Assembly (NCBI RefSeq): GCF_008831285.2
Contig: NC_045143.1
Coordinates: 19,557,655 to 19,617,654, forward strand
Direction: 5' to 3'
Source of the DNA: Nymphaea colorata
Taxonomy: Eukaryota > Streptophyta > Magnoliopsida > Nymphaeales > Nymphaeaceae
DNA: 60,000 nucleotides
In this document: positions 24,100-36,246 of the stretch, piece by piece
How the letters are laid out: each line of letters opens with the position of its first letter
How positions within the stretch are numbered: the first letter of the stretch is position 1
Notes under the pieces: generated by a model
Told to the model about the DNA's origin: nothing
The model's input: only the letters and a program-made list of their open reading frames with translations
Databases searched by the model: none
Program-made: the position numbers and the translations under genes

Positions 24100-24446
24100 G
24101 GAGGCGTTTGATGAGATCATAATTGTGGAATTTTAGAATTAAAATTCACATTTTGGATGAAATGGAAAGTGTGTTATCAAACGAACAAGTCAAAATTCTG
24201 GAATTATAATTCTACCTTAGAAAGTGGAATTATGATTACAAAATTTTAGAGTTTTTTCGTCTACACATCGTCATAATGGTTTTAATTCATCAATTTCTAG
24301 AATTTTAATTCTTGTTTTATCAAACATGTCATTTTCAATTCTATGTTCAAAATTCTATACTATCAAACACAAACGAAAACTAAGACTAAAAATTTCATTT
24401 TGAGGCAACATTTTTGTTTCCAAAATTTTAGGCCATCAAACGCACC
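24100..24446. mobile_element. PIF/Harbinger (Tourist-like) MITE candidate
   Basis: The left end GGAGGCGTTTGATG and right end CATCAAACGCACC form inverted repeats with one small difference. The flanks are TTA (left) and TTC (right), close to the 3-bp TTA/TAA duplication of this superfamily. The interior has repeated AATTCTAGAATT/AAATTCT palindromic motifs and no ORF. Confidence 0.75.
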
Positions 24447-24591
24447 TTCAAATATCATTTTCTTTTGCGACTCCAGAATCATGATCAAATGGGTCACTCG
24501 GATTACCCGTGTTGGGTGATCAAGCGCCGCCAGCTGATTTCGGAGCCGGTGGATGGCTGGAAAACTGCCGTTAGATTGGCCGAGTATTTTT

Positions 24592-24625
24592 TTTTTTTTA
24601 TATGAGAAAGAGAGAGAGAGAGGAG
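24592..24625. repeat. T-run and GA microsatellite
   Basis: A poly-T tract followed by a GA-rich run around 24587-24627. Simple sequence only. Confidence 0.8.
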
Positions 24626-24851
24626 AGAGTTATAATTGAACTTTTCCGGCCACCCACCAGCCGAGAAATGGACCGATTTAGGTCGATCGTCGCTGCCAAC
24701 CTCCCATAATGCTCATCATTATCATATGGTAAATAGCTCAACAAATAAGAAAATTTAAAAGAAAAATAATGGCAGCAATTTTTTTTTTCCCAGCCATTTT
24801 GGCCGGTCGCTAGCTGGTTCAAAGATGGTCAAACCAGTAGCGCTTAGAGAA

Positions 24852-24992
24852 ATGTTTGGTAGCAGGAAAGTTATATTTTTTGAAGGTGTTTCGTAGCGGG
24901 AATACTATACTCTTTGAAATGTGTATTGTATTCATGGAACACTCCATTTCAAAGAATTAATATTTTTTTTTTTCTGTTACCAAACACACGCC
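24852..24992. mobile_element. Short MITE-like inverted repeat
   Basis: GTTTGGTAGCAGGAAA near 24855 is mirrored by TTTCTGTTACCAAACAC near 24972-24990. The middle repeats TTTGAA/TTTCAAAG. Precise ends and target duplication cannot be fixed. Confidence 0.55.
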
Positions 24993-25194
24993 CTGTTAGG
25001 TGCATTTGTTAACATTGAACTCCGATCGCTCACCCAAAATCTCAAATTAATAAGTCCAATGTTCGACAAACATTGTTGAAATTCACTGTTTTGTTTAAAT
25101 GGTAGGCTCCACAGATCTTGAACTTTCAACTGATGATCTTAAATCTAAGATTCGAGATTATCAAGCATACTCATGCTCGGCCACTGGCCTATAG

Positions 25195-25372
25195 TGGTGG
25201 AGGTACATGTATAGGCTGGTATGAACGATTGTCCACACCAGCCTACATAAATCATCTTATTTACCGATTGTATTTTATGTGATTTTTTACTTATTTATAT
25301 ATGAGCGACCCTTAAAGTTTAAGATTTAAACTGTTAGCATCCCTTAGACAATGTTTCTTGGCTCCGCCACTG
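25195..25372. repeat. Diverged copy of the CAGTGGCGGAGCC hAT MITE
   Basis: Left end TAGTGGTGGAGG, inner GGCTGGTATGAACGATTGTCCACACCAGCC hairpin, right end TTGGCTCCGCCACTG. The ends match the 22053-22230 element, but no target duplication remains. Confidence 0.6.
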
Positions 25373-27960
25373 GAAATCTCTAAAATACTAATCACCTTCT
25401 AATCATGAATGGTCTTTTTTTTTTTTTGAGGTATCTGACACTTCACTCTTTTTTTTAAGAACCAAGCTCTCATAAAAAGCCTGGTTCTTAATGTGCCATT
25501 CAAATTAGACCCCCATTAGGAAAGATACTTCGGGTCTCGTGGGGTGTATGTCCCACGAAGCCTAATCTGAAACTTTAAATTCACAAATTGGACTCAGGTA
25601 GACTTGGGTCCAATTATATAGGGCACCTTCACAGGACTCGGTCACTGTTTTAAGATCAATTGAAAATTTGTTAGCTATATATTTAATTCTCCATAAAAAA
25701 AAAAATCTGACTCCTCCCTTGCTATCTCCTAGGTTTAGGTTTGCTTAAACTCAGTATATCTTTAAGTTGGTGCCACACACAATCTCCATAACATGCCACC
25801 ACTGATCAGCTACATGCTCAATATATTAACAAGGTGGTCTTGTTTTTCTTAGGGTTTTTTTTTTTTTTTAATTGTTCTTTAGAAACGAAGGTGATTTAAT
25901 CATTTGCCTTTGTCCGCCATAAAAAGAATTTATTATCGTTCATTTTATTTAGTTAGGTGTTAATTAGTCAAAAAAAGACAGCGGCTGCAGCGTGCACAGG
26001 AATCGAATTGACTACCCAAACAGTTAATAAAAAATAAAAAACTGTAAATAAAACTTGTTTAAAATAAACAAAAAAATGTCTCTCTTATGGAACGGTAGAA
26101 CACGGGCCATGTAAGCCACGGGAGTTGGCCTGGGAGGCCTCACCTTTGAAAACGATAGGCTCAAATAAAAAAAAAAATTGTGAGGCTTATTCTCAAATTA
26201 TGAGAAGAAGGCTGATTGGTAGCTTGACAAAACTTTTCCGATAAGAAAAAGTAAAAAAAATGTATGCATGTTGGTGCATATATATATATATTGAAGTATG
26301 AAATGTTAGCTTTCAACAATGTCCACCGAGATATGCCTGCTGACTGTGAAGGCCATTTGTGCACTTTTCGCCTCTGTGGTTATATTTAGCATTATCTTTA
26401 AAAAAGGTGGTCGCCACTCGCCAGTGAAAAATGATGCGCACTCCCATCACGTCCACAGTAAAAGAAAGATCATGTCTTTATTTTTCATTTTTTAAATTAA
26501 AAATATCATTTGAACTCCACGCTTTGGGCCACAATTGCGAAAGGCCTCATCTTTAGGCCACTGGTTTTCCAAAAACCATCTCACTGGCACTTGTGCCTTT
26601 CTTCAATCGCTTGATACTATACAACGCGTCGAAGTGGTTGGAGCATTTTGTTATCGTAAGAATATTACATCGCAGGTAAAATACTTTAATACTTTAGTTA
26701 CCATGGAACACCTGAAACCTTTATCTGGAAATGACAGGGAAAATTTAGAAATGAAGGAGGTGCGTTTGGCATGTGCAACAAATTCTTGGCAGTGTAAATG
26801 GAATATTTTCTTTGTATTCGTCCTTCATCATGATGGTGATAAATATAACAACAACAACAACAACTATTTTATATGACAAAAAGCGACCTACAGTAGACTC
26901 ATCTTATCGATTATGATGGAGATGGACAAAAATGATGTCGTGTGTCTACCACACTCTCATATTAATACTGCAACATGTCACGTCAAGTTGCACAAACTAT
27001 GTTGACGCTCTTAGAGAAAAGATCACGGATGCATAACGAGTCATCTTGTATACTGTATGCGCTTTCTGTGTGCTATTAACATTTACAAATACAGTAATTG
27101 AAATAGTGGTGACAGTATGTTAAGAGATGAGTGATTCGTAAATCTACTCTAAATATTAAGGCGGATTCAAGGACTACTTAAATGTCCCTCATGCCGAACT
27201 GCCCCTAAAAATATGACTTATATAATAATAATAATAAAAAAAAAATAGGATTAAGAAGAGATTAGTGAATTGAGAGATTGCACAAGGAAATGATTTTCAA
27301 AATGAATGAATGATGGATAAAAGAAAATTTTACTGATGGTATTCATGCTTATTATCCGAGGTCAGATTTAAAAAAATAAAAAATCGGACGTCATTTCTTA
27401 AAACCGAATTGATTCCATTTCTTCACCAGATTCCAAATCTTTTCCATGTGTAACTTAATTAAAATAGTTCGGTTGAATTCATGATTGGATTATATAGGAA
27501 CCATATAATCTATATCCCTAATTATTGTAAGTACTTGCTTTCTTCAAAACCGTATTTTTCTATGTAAAGCACTAAACAGGTGATTGATCATAATGTAATG
27601 AAATTAACAAAGTTTCGATTGTTTTCGTCCATTGAACCAACAGAGAAGATTCCCAAGAGTATCTATGCGGATCAGGAAACTCCACTAACTACAAAAGCTC
27701 TGAGTCTCGCTTTGCCCAGTTTACCTTTTTCCAACAGAAAGAATAAAGCAGCAAGCAAAAGCTTGAAAAAGAAAGCCTACTGCGCGTTGCACCTCCTATC
27801 TTACACGAGTGCAAATTGGAATGTGATGCACTACAAGGGCATTTAGACCACAAGCTTTCCTTTTCTTTTCTGGCATGCTTTGTCCTTTTTTTTTTTTTTT
27901 TCTTTAGATTAAAGCATAGGAGAAATCATGCATGGTTTCCTGGTTCCATTTTTGTCTTTT
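25373..27960. other. Intergenic region
   Basis: AT-rich, with poly-T runs near 25415 and 25855, TA near 26278, and (AAC)n near 26848. Short ORFs at 26535-26876 and 27580-27846 have no recognisable domain, no start context and no supporting repeats or splice structure. I see no supportable gene. Confidence 0.55.
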
Positions 27961-27971
27961 CTATTTGGTGT

Positions 27972-28096
27972 GGGGTCGTTTGACAATGGGAATAGTAACA
28001 AAATGTTACAATAGAACTTTTTAAGAATCGATCCAATTATTGGAGCAGATTCATGAAATAATTTGTTACTATTTTCGTTTGCCAAACAACCCCGTT
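27972..28096. mobile_element. MITE-like inverted repeat with GGGGTCGTTTG ends
   Basis: GGGGTCGTTTGACAATGG at the left is mirrored by CGTTTGCCAAACAACCCC at the right, with GTTACTATT/AATAGTAAC inside. The terminal sequence is like the PIF/Harbinger element at 48.7 kb, but no TAA/TTA duplication is seen. Confidence 0.6.
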
Positions 28097-28194
28097 ATTC
28101 TCAGTGATGTAAAAGTCTCATCATTTTTTTATTATTAAAACGCAGCGCCCCATTTCAGTGTTGTTTTGGTTGATTTAATGAAAAATCACTGATG

Positions 28195-28336
28195 GCGAAA
28201 ATTTAAAAATTTGTCACTAAAGGGACCACAAATTGTCCTAAAAAACACCATAAACCATAGTCACATAATAAACTGACGCTAATGCCAATGTGGTGGCTCT
28301 CTTTTAGTGACAAACTAAAAAATTTTAGTCATCCGG
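28195..28336. repeat. Short inverted-repeat element (TTTGTCACTAAAG type)
   Basis: AAAATTTAAAAATTTGTCAC near 28198 is matched in reverse complement by GTGACAAACTAAAAAATTTT near 28307-28327. It surrounds CCACAAATTG...CAATGTGGTGG. Likely a MITE; superfamily not assigned. Confidence 0.55.
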
Positions 28337-30480
28337 CAACATCCAGCATTTGGTATGATTGAATTGTCCTAGTGTTAAGGGAGAACCATATGTGGCCTCA
28401 GATCTAGAACCAAACAAGAAACAGTGGTGAGTTTGTTGCTTCATTGTCGAAGAACAAGCTCCCGGCCATTCTCGGAGAGGCACTGCTTCATCAGAATTCC
28501 AAAATCTGCTGATGGTAGGCAAAGAAGCACCCTCACTGCAGGCCCATTTTCCTTTGGTGTACATAAGAAATCGAACTAATTAAGTCTTAATTATAAGCAA
28601 TTAGTTCATAGAAAGCTAACTCTGTTTCTGGCATCCAAATTTTGAAAAGTAAATGGAAGTCGATCGGTTTAATCCCCAGTAACTGTGATTGGCAAATTGT
28701 TAATTAGCAAGAACACAAGAAGCGAATGAAGTTGTTGTCATAGGATGGGAACTGGAAATATGAACTATCATTTAAAATTCAAACTGTCAAGCGCACTCAT
28801 ATGTTAAAAAAAAAAAAAGAAACATCAAATGTGCAAATAAAGTAAATTTTGTAGGTTGGTATGAAAAATTGCCCACAACAGCTACAACATGGCTCCGCTA
28901 CTGAACAAGGGTAATTCAAAAGAATACTTCAACCAAGTAGTTCGAGTACTTTCAGGTGAGCGAGATGAGATCTCACCATTGGAGTGAAGGTCCAAGTTCT
29001 CCCCTTCCCCCTATACTTTCAGGGTCTTGGACTAGTTAATATTTCCACCTAAGTTCTTGTGGTTTTACGAAAGTAAAAGGTTAGGCAAATTTAGGGGCTT
29101 GTCTTTTCTAACTCTTATTCATCTCTAAAACAAATCACAATCTTCTGGGTTTCCTTCTATATGCACAAATTTTTATAGTGAGATAAAGCACTTAACAAAG
29201 CTTTTGGAAAATTGAAAATTTTATGCTTCTACATGTTGCATGTATTTTTACAGCAATAATGAATTTTTCTTTTGAATGATGTCATTTCACAGTTTGATCA
29301 CATTAATTTATGAAGAAAAATAGTATAATTTATATAATGAGTAGCATGGACTTTTGAGCATGAGTTAGGGGGTAATAACACTTAGGATTCAGATTTCAAG
29401 GTCATTAAAACCAGCACTAGTCTCAGTAGGCAATTTCTTTTAGCTAGTCTGGATGGGATTGCCAATTATTCATCCCCAATTATATATATATATGTGTGTG
29501 TGTGTGTGTGCGTGTGTGTGTGTGTGCGTAGATGTTATTGTTCGATCAAAAACCTTTTTACATGCATATGGCATGAAAAATCTAGCAAAATATTGCCCAA
29601 ACCACCATAATGGTAAAATTTAGTTAAAAATATTAAATTACACGACATTAATAGAATTTTGTCCCAGATATTGTGCAAACTTGTAATGTTTACCTAGATG
29701 AAGCTAGTCCCCGACTTTACAACATGCTAAAGGTCACACATTCCACAAACAAAACGAACATCGATCATGTATTCCTTTGAGGTTTTAATTATTAGTTTTA
29801 TTGCATGCCTAGTTTACAAAAAAATCAAAGTTCTATCGATATTTTACGATACAGTGTACTAGCTTTCAACTGTCTGTTAAATAGCAGATAAGTGCGAAAT
29901 AGTGTAATCTTCCCCCATAGAAACACAATTCAAGAGGCATTGATTCTACCACCTGTTATCTTGTGCAACCCAGACAAATACATATATCTGTGGATATATA
30001 GTACTTGAGCTGAGAAGTTTGACGGCCCCCTCTCACAACCAACATGTATGGGGGCTTGTGAAACTTTTAATCTAAATAATATGGCTGCTGTTCTTGGAAA
30101 GCTACAATTTATGTCACATAGACTCTTCAAAAAAAAGGGGCAGAACCTGCGTTGACGAGATGCACGACCAGGTGCAGACACAGGTGCGGCTCATGCACCC
30201 CTGAATGTACCCTCTCCTATTAACTTTCAATTTTTTGTTCTCTCTCTCTCTCTCTCTCTTTGTTATTTGTAATAGTAAAGTAAAAAAAAAAAAAGCAGAC
30301 TAAGCTAAAAACAATTACACACACACACAAAAGTTTTTTGAGATGTGCCGCACTGGCACTGGCACCTTGCACCCATATGACATAGGCTACAATTTACTTC
30401 TTTTTTTTTTCATTTTTTCTTAACATCTAATATGGAGAGAAAATCAGTTAAAGAAGACCCTCAAAATCTCCATTTCCGCC
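28337..30480. other. Intergenic region
   Basis: No supportable gene. Contains the right end of another CAGTAGCGGAGCCA hAT MITE at about 28850-28905, a TA/TG microsatellite at 29480-29530, and a CT run at 30238-30259. Confidence 0.55.
29480..29530. repeat. (TA)n(TG)n microsatellite
   Basis: TA repeats pass directly into TG repeats with two CG interruptions. Confidence 0.95.
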
Positions 30481-30852
30481 AAAGAGGAGACACCTAACTT
30501 CTTGCCTTGTCATACAGGTAACATAACCTGTATGACATTTTTTGTTCTCCAGCCTCCAGGTTTTTTTTTCTGTCAAATGTCAACAGTGCTTTGAATAGAC
30601 TTTTTATGAACTCTAGATTATGACAAAAATGAAAGCGGCAATCAAATTTGCATGGATGGTAAGCGTTCAAGAGTTGCATCTTCCATTCTCTCTACCTCAT
30701 ACAATTGGACTACTTTATAAAAGAAATGACAACAGATTGAACTGCAATAGAACTATTGTTTTTATGGTAAAAGTCGAGGAACATAAAAAAAAATACTTAT
30801 GAAGAACATATATAACGTCTATATAAGCTAAAAAAGGTAACTACTTGATCTG

Positions 30853-33800
30853 CTACTGAGTCTCGTCACTGAGTTCATCATTCTCTGCAGTAGGCAGCCA
30901 TGCATATGGTTTCTTCAAAGTGTGGGCTCCATCATTGGATCTGCACAATGCAGCCAACTTATCATATTACTATTCAGTGTACTAATATGGTCAATAACAA
31001 GGCATTTATTATGCAAAAATTTACCACAAAAGAAATGCATTGAATACACTCTCTGTCTCTCTCGCACACACATAGGGATGGAGATTTCTATTGGTTCTTC
31101 TAATGTAATAAGGCACACAATCAACTTGGCAACAACAAAATCAAAGACCCCAATATTGCCGTTGAAGATAGAGTCGGTGCTATTGAAAGAAACATTTATG
31201 CTGATAAAGATAATTGTAACTATTCCACAAAATGAGGAAACTCACAATTGTGAAAATCAAGTAAATCCCAAGAATCAGGAAGCTGATAAACGTGTAAACT
31301 GAGTATATAAAGATATCTCTTGACTTGAGAAAATTAACAAGCAAGAGAATAATTTCTTCATGCATGTAGACCTAAAAAGGTTGAACCATATTACATCTTG
31401 TCTTCTCTGTTTTAGTGTGAGGCTTTTGTGGTATCAGAGCTCCAGCGTTCATCAATGACATGTCAATCATCAACACCAAAAGGGAACACCCACAACACAA
31501 TTGCGGCTTCACCAAAATCAAGATCAGATGTCATACATCTGCTGTTTTTAGGTCTGACTTCCTCAATCATACCTACTCCCACCAGTCTTCAGCATTTTTT
31601 ATCCATAAAATTGTCATCCAATAATTATCTACTTTGGGAGCCTTAGTTTACACCTATGCTTAAGAGTTACAATATGATGGGATATATTGATGGATCGTTC
31701 AAGTTTCCAAATGAGTTCTTGCCTGCTAAAGATGACAAAGAAACTGTTCTAAATCCAGTGTTTCGGGAATGAAATTGAGGTGATCAACTCTTACTGAGTT
31801 GGATCATCTCATCATTAACTGAAATTGCACACAGTCAAGTTGTAGGCATTGACTCGTCTTACAAAGCCTGGACCACCATAAAGCATATTTATGTTGTTCA
31901 GTCTAGAGCGAAACTGTAGCAACTCAAATCTACAATACGAAACCTAAAAAAGGGAATTGATTCTATAATAGTATATTTTCATAAGGCCGAAGGCATAGCT
32001 CATCAGTTAGCTATGGCCTCCAAGCTCGTTGACGAAGAAGACCTCATCATGAATATTCTTTCTGGTCTTCCCATAGATGAATATGGTGCTCTCATTGTGC
32101 ACTCGCGTCGATCCCATAAATCTGGAAGAGTTATATTCTTTTCTTCTTATTCATGAATCTGAAATTTTAAAACCTGAAAGCTTTGAAGATCCATTAGCCA
32201 ATATGGTGTATCGACAAAATTTTAAGAATCATAACTACAGAGGAAAAACTGAGCAACAAAGAGGGCATTTAGGAAGCCATCCTTAGGATAAAATGCTCAC
32301 TTGTCATGCTTGTGGCAATCATGGACACTTTACTTCTCAATGTCGAACCATATGTCAAGTTTGTAGGATAACAGGACATGGTGCATTGAACTGCAAAACA
32401 TACAAATTTCAAAAGGAATCATCTCCTCTAGAGGCTTATCATATGGAAACTAGGCCTCAAAGTGATGAAGATTTTTGGTATCCAGACACCAGCGCCACAC
32501 CCATCATGTGACTACAGACCTAAACAATTTATCTATGCACTTGAAATATCATGGGCAAGATCAGTTGAAAGTTGAAAATGGTGCTGGTCTTCAAAACAAG
32601 AATGTTGGTAATGTTTCTCTCTAGAGCTCAGACTCAGTTTTTCATCAATAATGTGCTGAATGTTCCTACTATTTCCAAGAATCTACTATCCATGCATAAA
32701 TTTGCCCGATAATAATGCTGCCTTTGAATTTGACGCAAATCGTTGTTATGTTAAGAATCATACAACAAGGAGAAACTTCTGAAAGGAGCAAATAAAGGAG
32801 GTTTATATCAGCTGAAGTTACAACAGGTTAAGTGGTATGATGCAGCTCATCAGAAAACAACACTTATACGAGAAGAGACCTCAGTTGCTGATTGGCATAA
32901 CTAGATGGGACATCTTAATTTTGGAACTGTGATGCATGTTTTAAATAATTTTGAATTACCTATCAACAACAGGACCTCATAGTAAGATATGTGATGCATG
33001 TCAAAAAGAGAAAAGTCATGCTCTTCCTTTTGCACCAATGCAACACAAGATTGATGCTCTACTTAATTTAATCTTTATTGATGTTTGGGGACCGTCTGCT
33101 ACTTCATCTATACATGGTTATAGTTATTATGTCAATTTTTTGGATGCTTTCTATTGCTTTTCTTGGATATAAAAACAGATCAGATGTACCCTTTTTAAAA
33201 CTTTTCAAGTCATGGTAGAGTAGCAATTTGTTAGAAAAATAAAGGTCGTTCAAAGTGATTGCGAAGGAGAATATAGAATTGTCTCTAACTATCTCAAATA
33301 GATTGGCATTGTTCATAGAGTTGCTTGTCCACATGTTCACCAACAAAATGGAAGTATAGAAAGCAAACACAGACACATAGTTGAAATAGGGCTGGCTCTT
33401 CTTGCATATGCTGGTCCTTATAGATGTTGGGATTTTGCTTTTAAAACCGCTGTGTTCTTGATTAATAGAATACCTACTCGGGTTTTTAATATGAAGTCAC
33501 CCTATCAAGTGCTGTTCAAAAAATCTCCAGATTATAAATTTCTAAAGGTCTTTGGATGTGCCTGCTATCCATGTCTACGTGATTTCAACTCTTACAAATT
33601 GCAGTTTCACAGCAAGCAATATGTCTTCTTTGGGTAAACAGCCAACGCAAATGGTATATTTGCTTTGACTAGGACGTGAACAAACTTCTCATTAGTAGAC
33701 ATGTGGTATTTGATGAAGCACTATATTCCTTCAAAACCACGGCGTCGATAGTCAAGCCTACACACAATGAAATTGCACCTACATTACCCTTAGTCATAAC

Positions 33801-36246
33801 CATGCCTACCCAAGCTGTGTTCCATCAACCCAACTTTACTCACTTTTCCACTACCCAACCAACTTCTCCCAATCCTTCCTCAACCCTTGAACTATCAGCT
33901 CCCTCCATCCCCTATACTCATGATCCACCTATGGAGCCTGAACTACCAATAGCATTCGACCCTTCTATCGTTCCTTCACAACCACACCGCTCCCACACAA
34001 TGGTCACTTGTTCCCATACTGGCTCCCTAAAGCCCAAAACTTATACGATCTCTAAATATCCTATCCATGAACCCCATTTCACTTATTTAAACCTTGAAAC
34101 CGAACCTACTAGTGTGACTCAAGCTTTAAAACATCTTCAGTGGTCAACGCCATGAAAGCAGAACTTACAACTCTCACCAAAAATGAAACATGAACCCTTG
34201 TTCCTCTGCCGGCCTCTGCTAATATCATTGGTTCCAAATGGGTCTTTCATATTAAGAGGAAATCTGATGGCACACTTGAACAGTATAAAGCTCGCTTAGT
34301 CACCAAAGGCTATACCCAAGAGCACGACATTGACTACTTCAAAACCTTCAGTCTCGTAGTCAAACCCACATCTATAAGAGTTCTCCTTATGATTGCCATC
34401 ACTTATGGGTGGACTATTCGCCAACTTGATGTTCATAATGCATTTCTACATGGTGTTCTCACTTAGAAAGTACATATGACAAACCTCTTGTTTCATTGAT
34501 GACAAATTTCCCCGGCACGTTTGTCAGTTGCAAGGCCATTTATGGTTTAAAACAATCCCCTTGGGCCTGGTTCCATTGCCTCACCATTTTTTTGGTCTCT
34601 TTGGGTTTTGTTGGGACTAAGGTTGATCCTTCCCTCTTTATACGTTTTCGGCAAGATTCTGTGCTATATATTTTGATTTATGTTGACGACATCATTATTT
34701 CGGGCAATTGTGCTATAATGATTGAGTCAATCACCAATACTCTCGATCAAAAATTCAACATCAAAGATCTTGGACTCCTCCACTACTTTCTAGGTATACA
34801 TGCATCGTTCTCTTCCAAAGGTCTATTTCTTTCTCAAGAAAAATACATACTTGATCTCCTCGGGGAGGCTAACATGGTTGATGCAAAGCCAAACTCGATG
34901 CCTATGTCGACTTCATGCAAACTGTCCAAACATGATGGGGAGCTCTTACCATAACCAACTCCCTATCAGCAACTTGTTCGAGCACTTCACTATCCCACTC
35001 TTACATGGCCTAATATCTCTTTTGCTGTTAACAAAGTCTACCAATATATGTAGCATCCCACTACAGTCCACATGACTACGGTCAAACGTATTTTACGCTA
35101 TGTCAAGGCAATGATATCTTATGGTCTTCTCTTAAAACCAGCCACCAACTTTCAGATTGATGCTTACACTGTTGTAGAATCGGCCAGAAATGTTGATGAT
35201 TGAAAGTTTACTAGACGATTTGCTATCTTCATGGGTTCATCTCTTGTCTCATGATCTGCTCGCAAACAGCCCACTGTTGCTTGGTCTAGTACCAAGGCAA
35301 ACTATCGTGCTTTGGCTTCATGTTCCTCTGAGGTGTTATGGCTCACCTATTTACTTTAGGAATTGCACATCACTATGCTGCACATTCCACGCTTATGGTG
35401 CGATAATATCTGCACAACTTCTTTTGCTGCACATCCTGTGTTTCATAATAGAAGCAAGCACATTGAGATTGACATTCATTTTATTCAAGACCACATTGCG
35501 AAACATCATCTTGAAGTTCGTATATTCCTAGTACTGATCAGTTGGCTGATATTCTCACAAAGCCTCTAGCTCAAACTGCTTTTGAGAACTTACGCTTCAA
35601 GCTATACACTCTTCCTCAAGCATTCATCTTGCGGGGGGATAATAAGGCACACAATCAACTTGGCAACAACAAAATCAAAGACTGCAATATTGCCATTGAA
35701 GATAGAGTCGGTGCCATTGAAAGAAAGATTTATGCTAATAAAGATAACCTTAGTTTAGTAACTATTCCACAAAATGAGGAAACGATCGTGAAAATCAAGT
35801 AAATCCCAAGAATTGGGGAGCTGATAAATGTGTAAACTGAGTATGTAAAGATATCTCTTGACTTGAGAAAATTAACAAGCAAGAGAATAATTTCTTCCGT
35901 GGACATAGACCTAAAAAGGTTGAACCATGTCACATCTTCTCTTCTTTGTTTTAGTGTGAGATTTTTTATAATGCAATGAAGGACAAGACATTGAACTGAA
36001 AATTTTAAGTTACTGCATAAAAATGTAACCAAATGAAGAATGTTACCTGCAATCAATTTCTTGCTCATGTTTTTGACATTGCGGCATAAGAGAATGCCAC
36101 CAAGCATTCATAACTGGTTTGAACTCACCCTCCTCCAACTGATCATGGGTGTGAAATAGCATCTGCTGCGTCTGGGCTGCCCTAGAGTTGTTTGGCAGTT
36201 TGGTTCTTGCAGCAAAATCGACTCTATGGTCTGCTTGACTACAAAC
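30853..36246 (-). CDS. Unrecognised minus-strand gene: C-terminal exon and one upstream exon
   Basis: Two exons join in frame. The upstream exon is 36246-36047 (acceptor TTTTTTTAG, donor GTAAC; 66 codons plus two bases) and the terminal exon is 30940-30853 (acceptor TTGTGCAG, stop TAG at 30855-30853). Together they give 95 stop-free residues, including LPNNSRAAQTQQMLFHTHDQ, EFKPVMNAWWHSLMPQCQ and KKPYAWLPTAENDELSDETQ at the very C-terminus. The composition (two adjacent Trp, mixed charge, soluble) looks like a real protein, but I cannot assign a family. The 5.1-kb intron contains a complete, decayed copia element. Upstream exons should lie at higher coordinates; none could be recognised among the transposon relics to 44 kb. 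It may be an intact gene with long introns or a pseudogene remnant. Confidence 0.6.
31106..31428 (+). repeat. 5' LTR of the copia element
   Basis: Begins TAATAAGGCACACAATC and ends just before the primer-binding site TGGTATCAGAGC at 31429-31440 (initiator-Met tRNA type). Its start is TA rather than the usual TG; both LTRs share this. Aligns along its length to 35640-35968, with scattered substitutions and an approximately 10-bp indel. Confidence 0.9.
35640..35968 (+). repeat. 3' LTR of the copia element
   Basis: Preceded by the polypurine tract GCGGGGGGA (35631-35639). Matches the 5' LTR, including GATAGAGTCGGTG and AAGATATCTCTTGACTTGAG. Followed by target duplication TAATG. Confidence 0.9.

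Larger units (their letters stand above)
31106..35968 (+). mobile_element. Decayed Ty1/copia retrotransposon with two LTRs and 5-bp target duplication
   Basis: Internal domains run in copia order. A gag region (31640-32280) carries two CCHC zinc knuckles at about 32302-32390 (CHACGNHGHFTSQC, CQVCRITGHGALNC). The integrase region follows (ICDACQ near 32989; SPYQVLF and KVFGCACYP near 33500-33570). The RT has a GLKQSPWAW motif near 34540 and the catalytic YVDD at 34679-34690. RNase H occupies about 35170-35560 (a HIEIDIHF match near 35460). The target duplication is TAATG at 31101-31105 and 35969-35973. Several stops and frameshifts, including between gag and integrase, make it inactive. It lies antisense inside the intron of the unrecognised minus-strand gene. 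Confidence 0.95.

Noticed and set aside
28325-28564. 79-residue minus-strand ORF with protein-like composition
   Set aside because: No recognisable domain, no splice partners, and it partly overlaps an inverted-repeat element. Not enough to call a gene.
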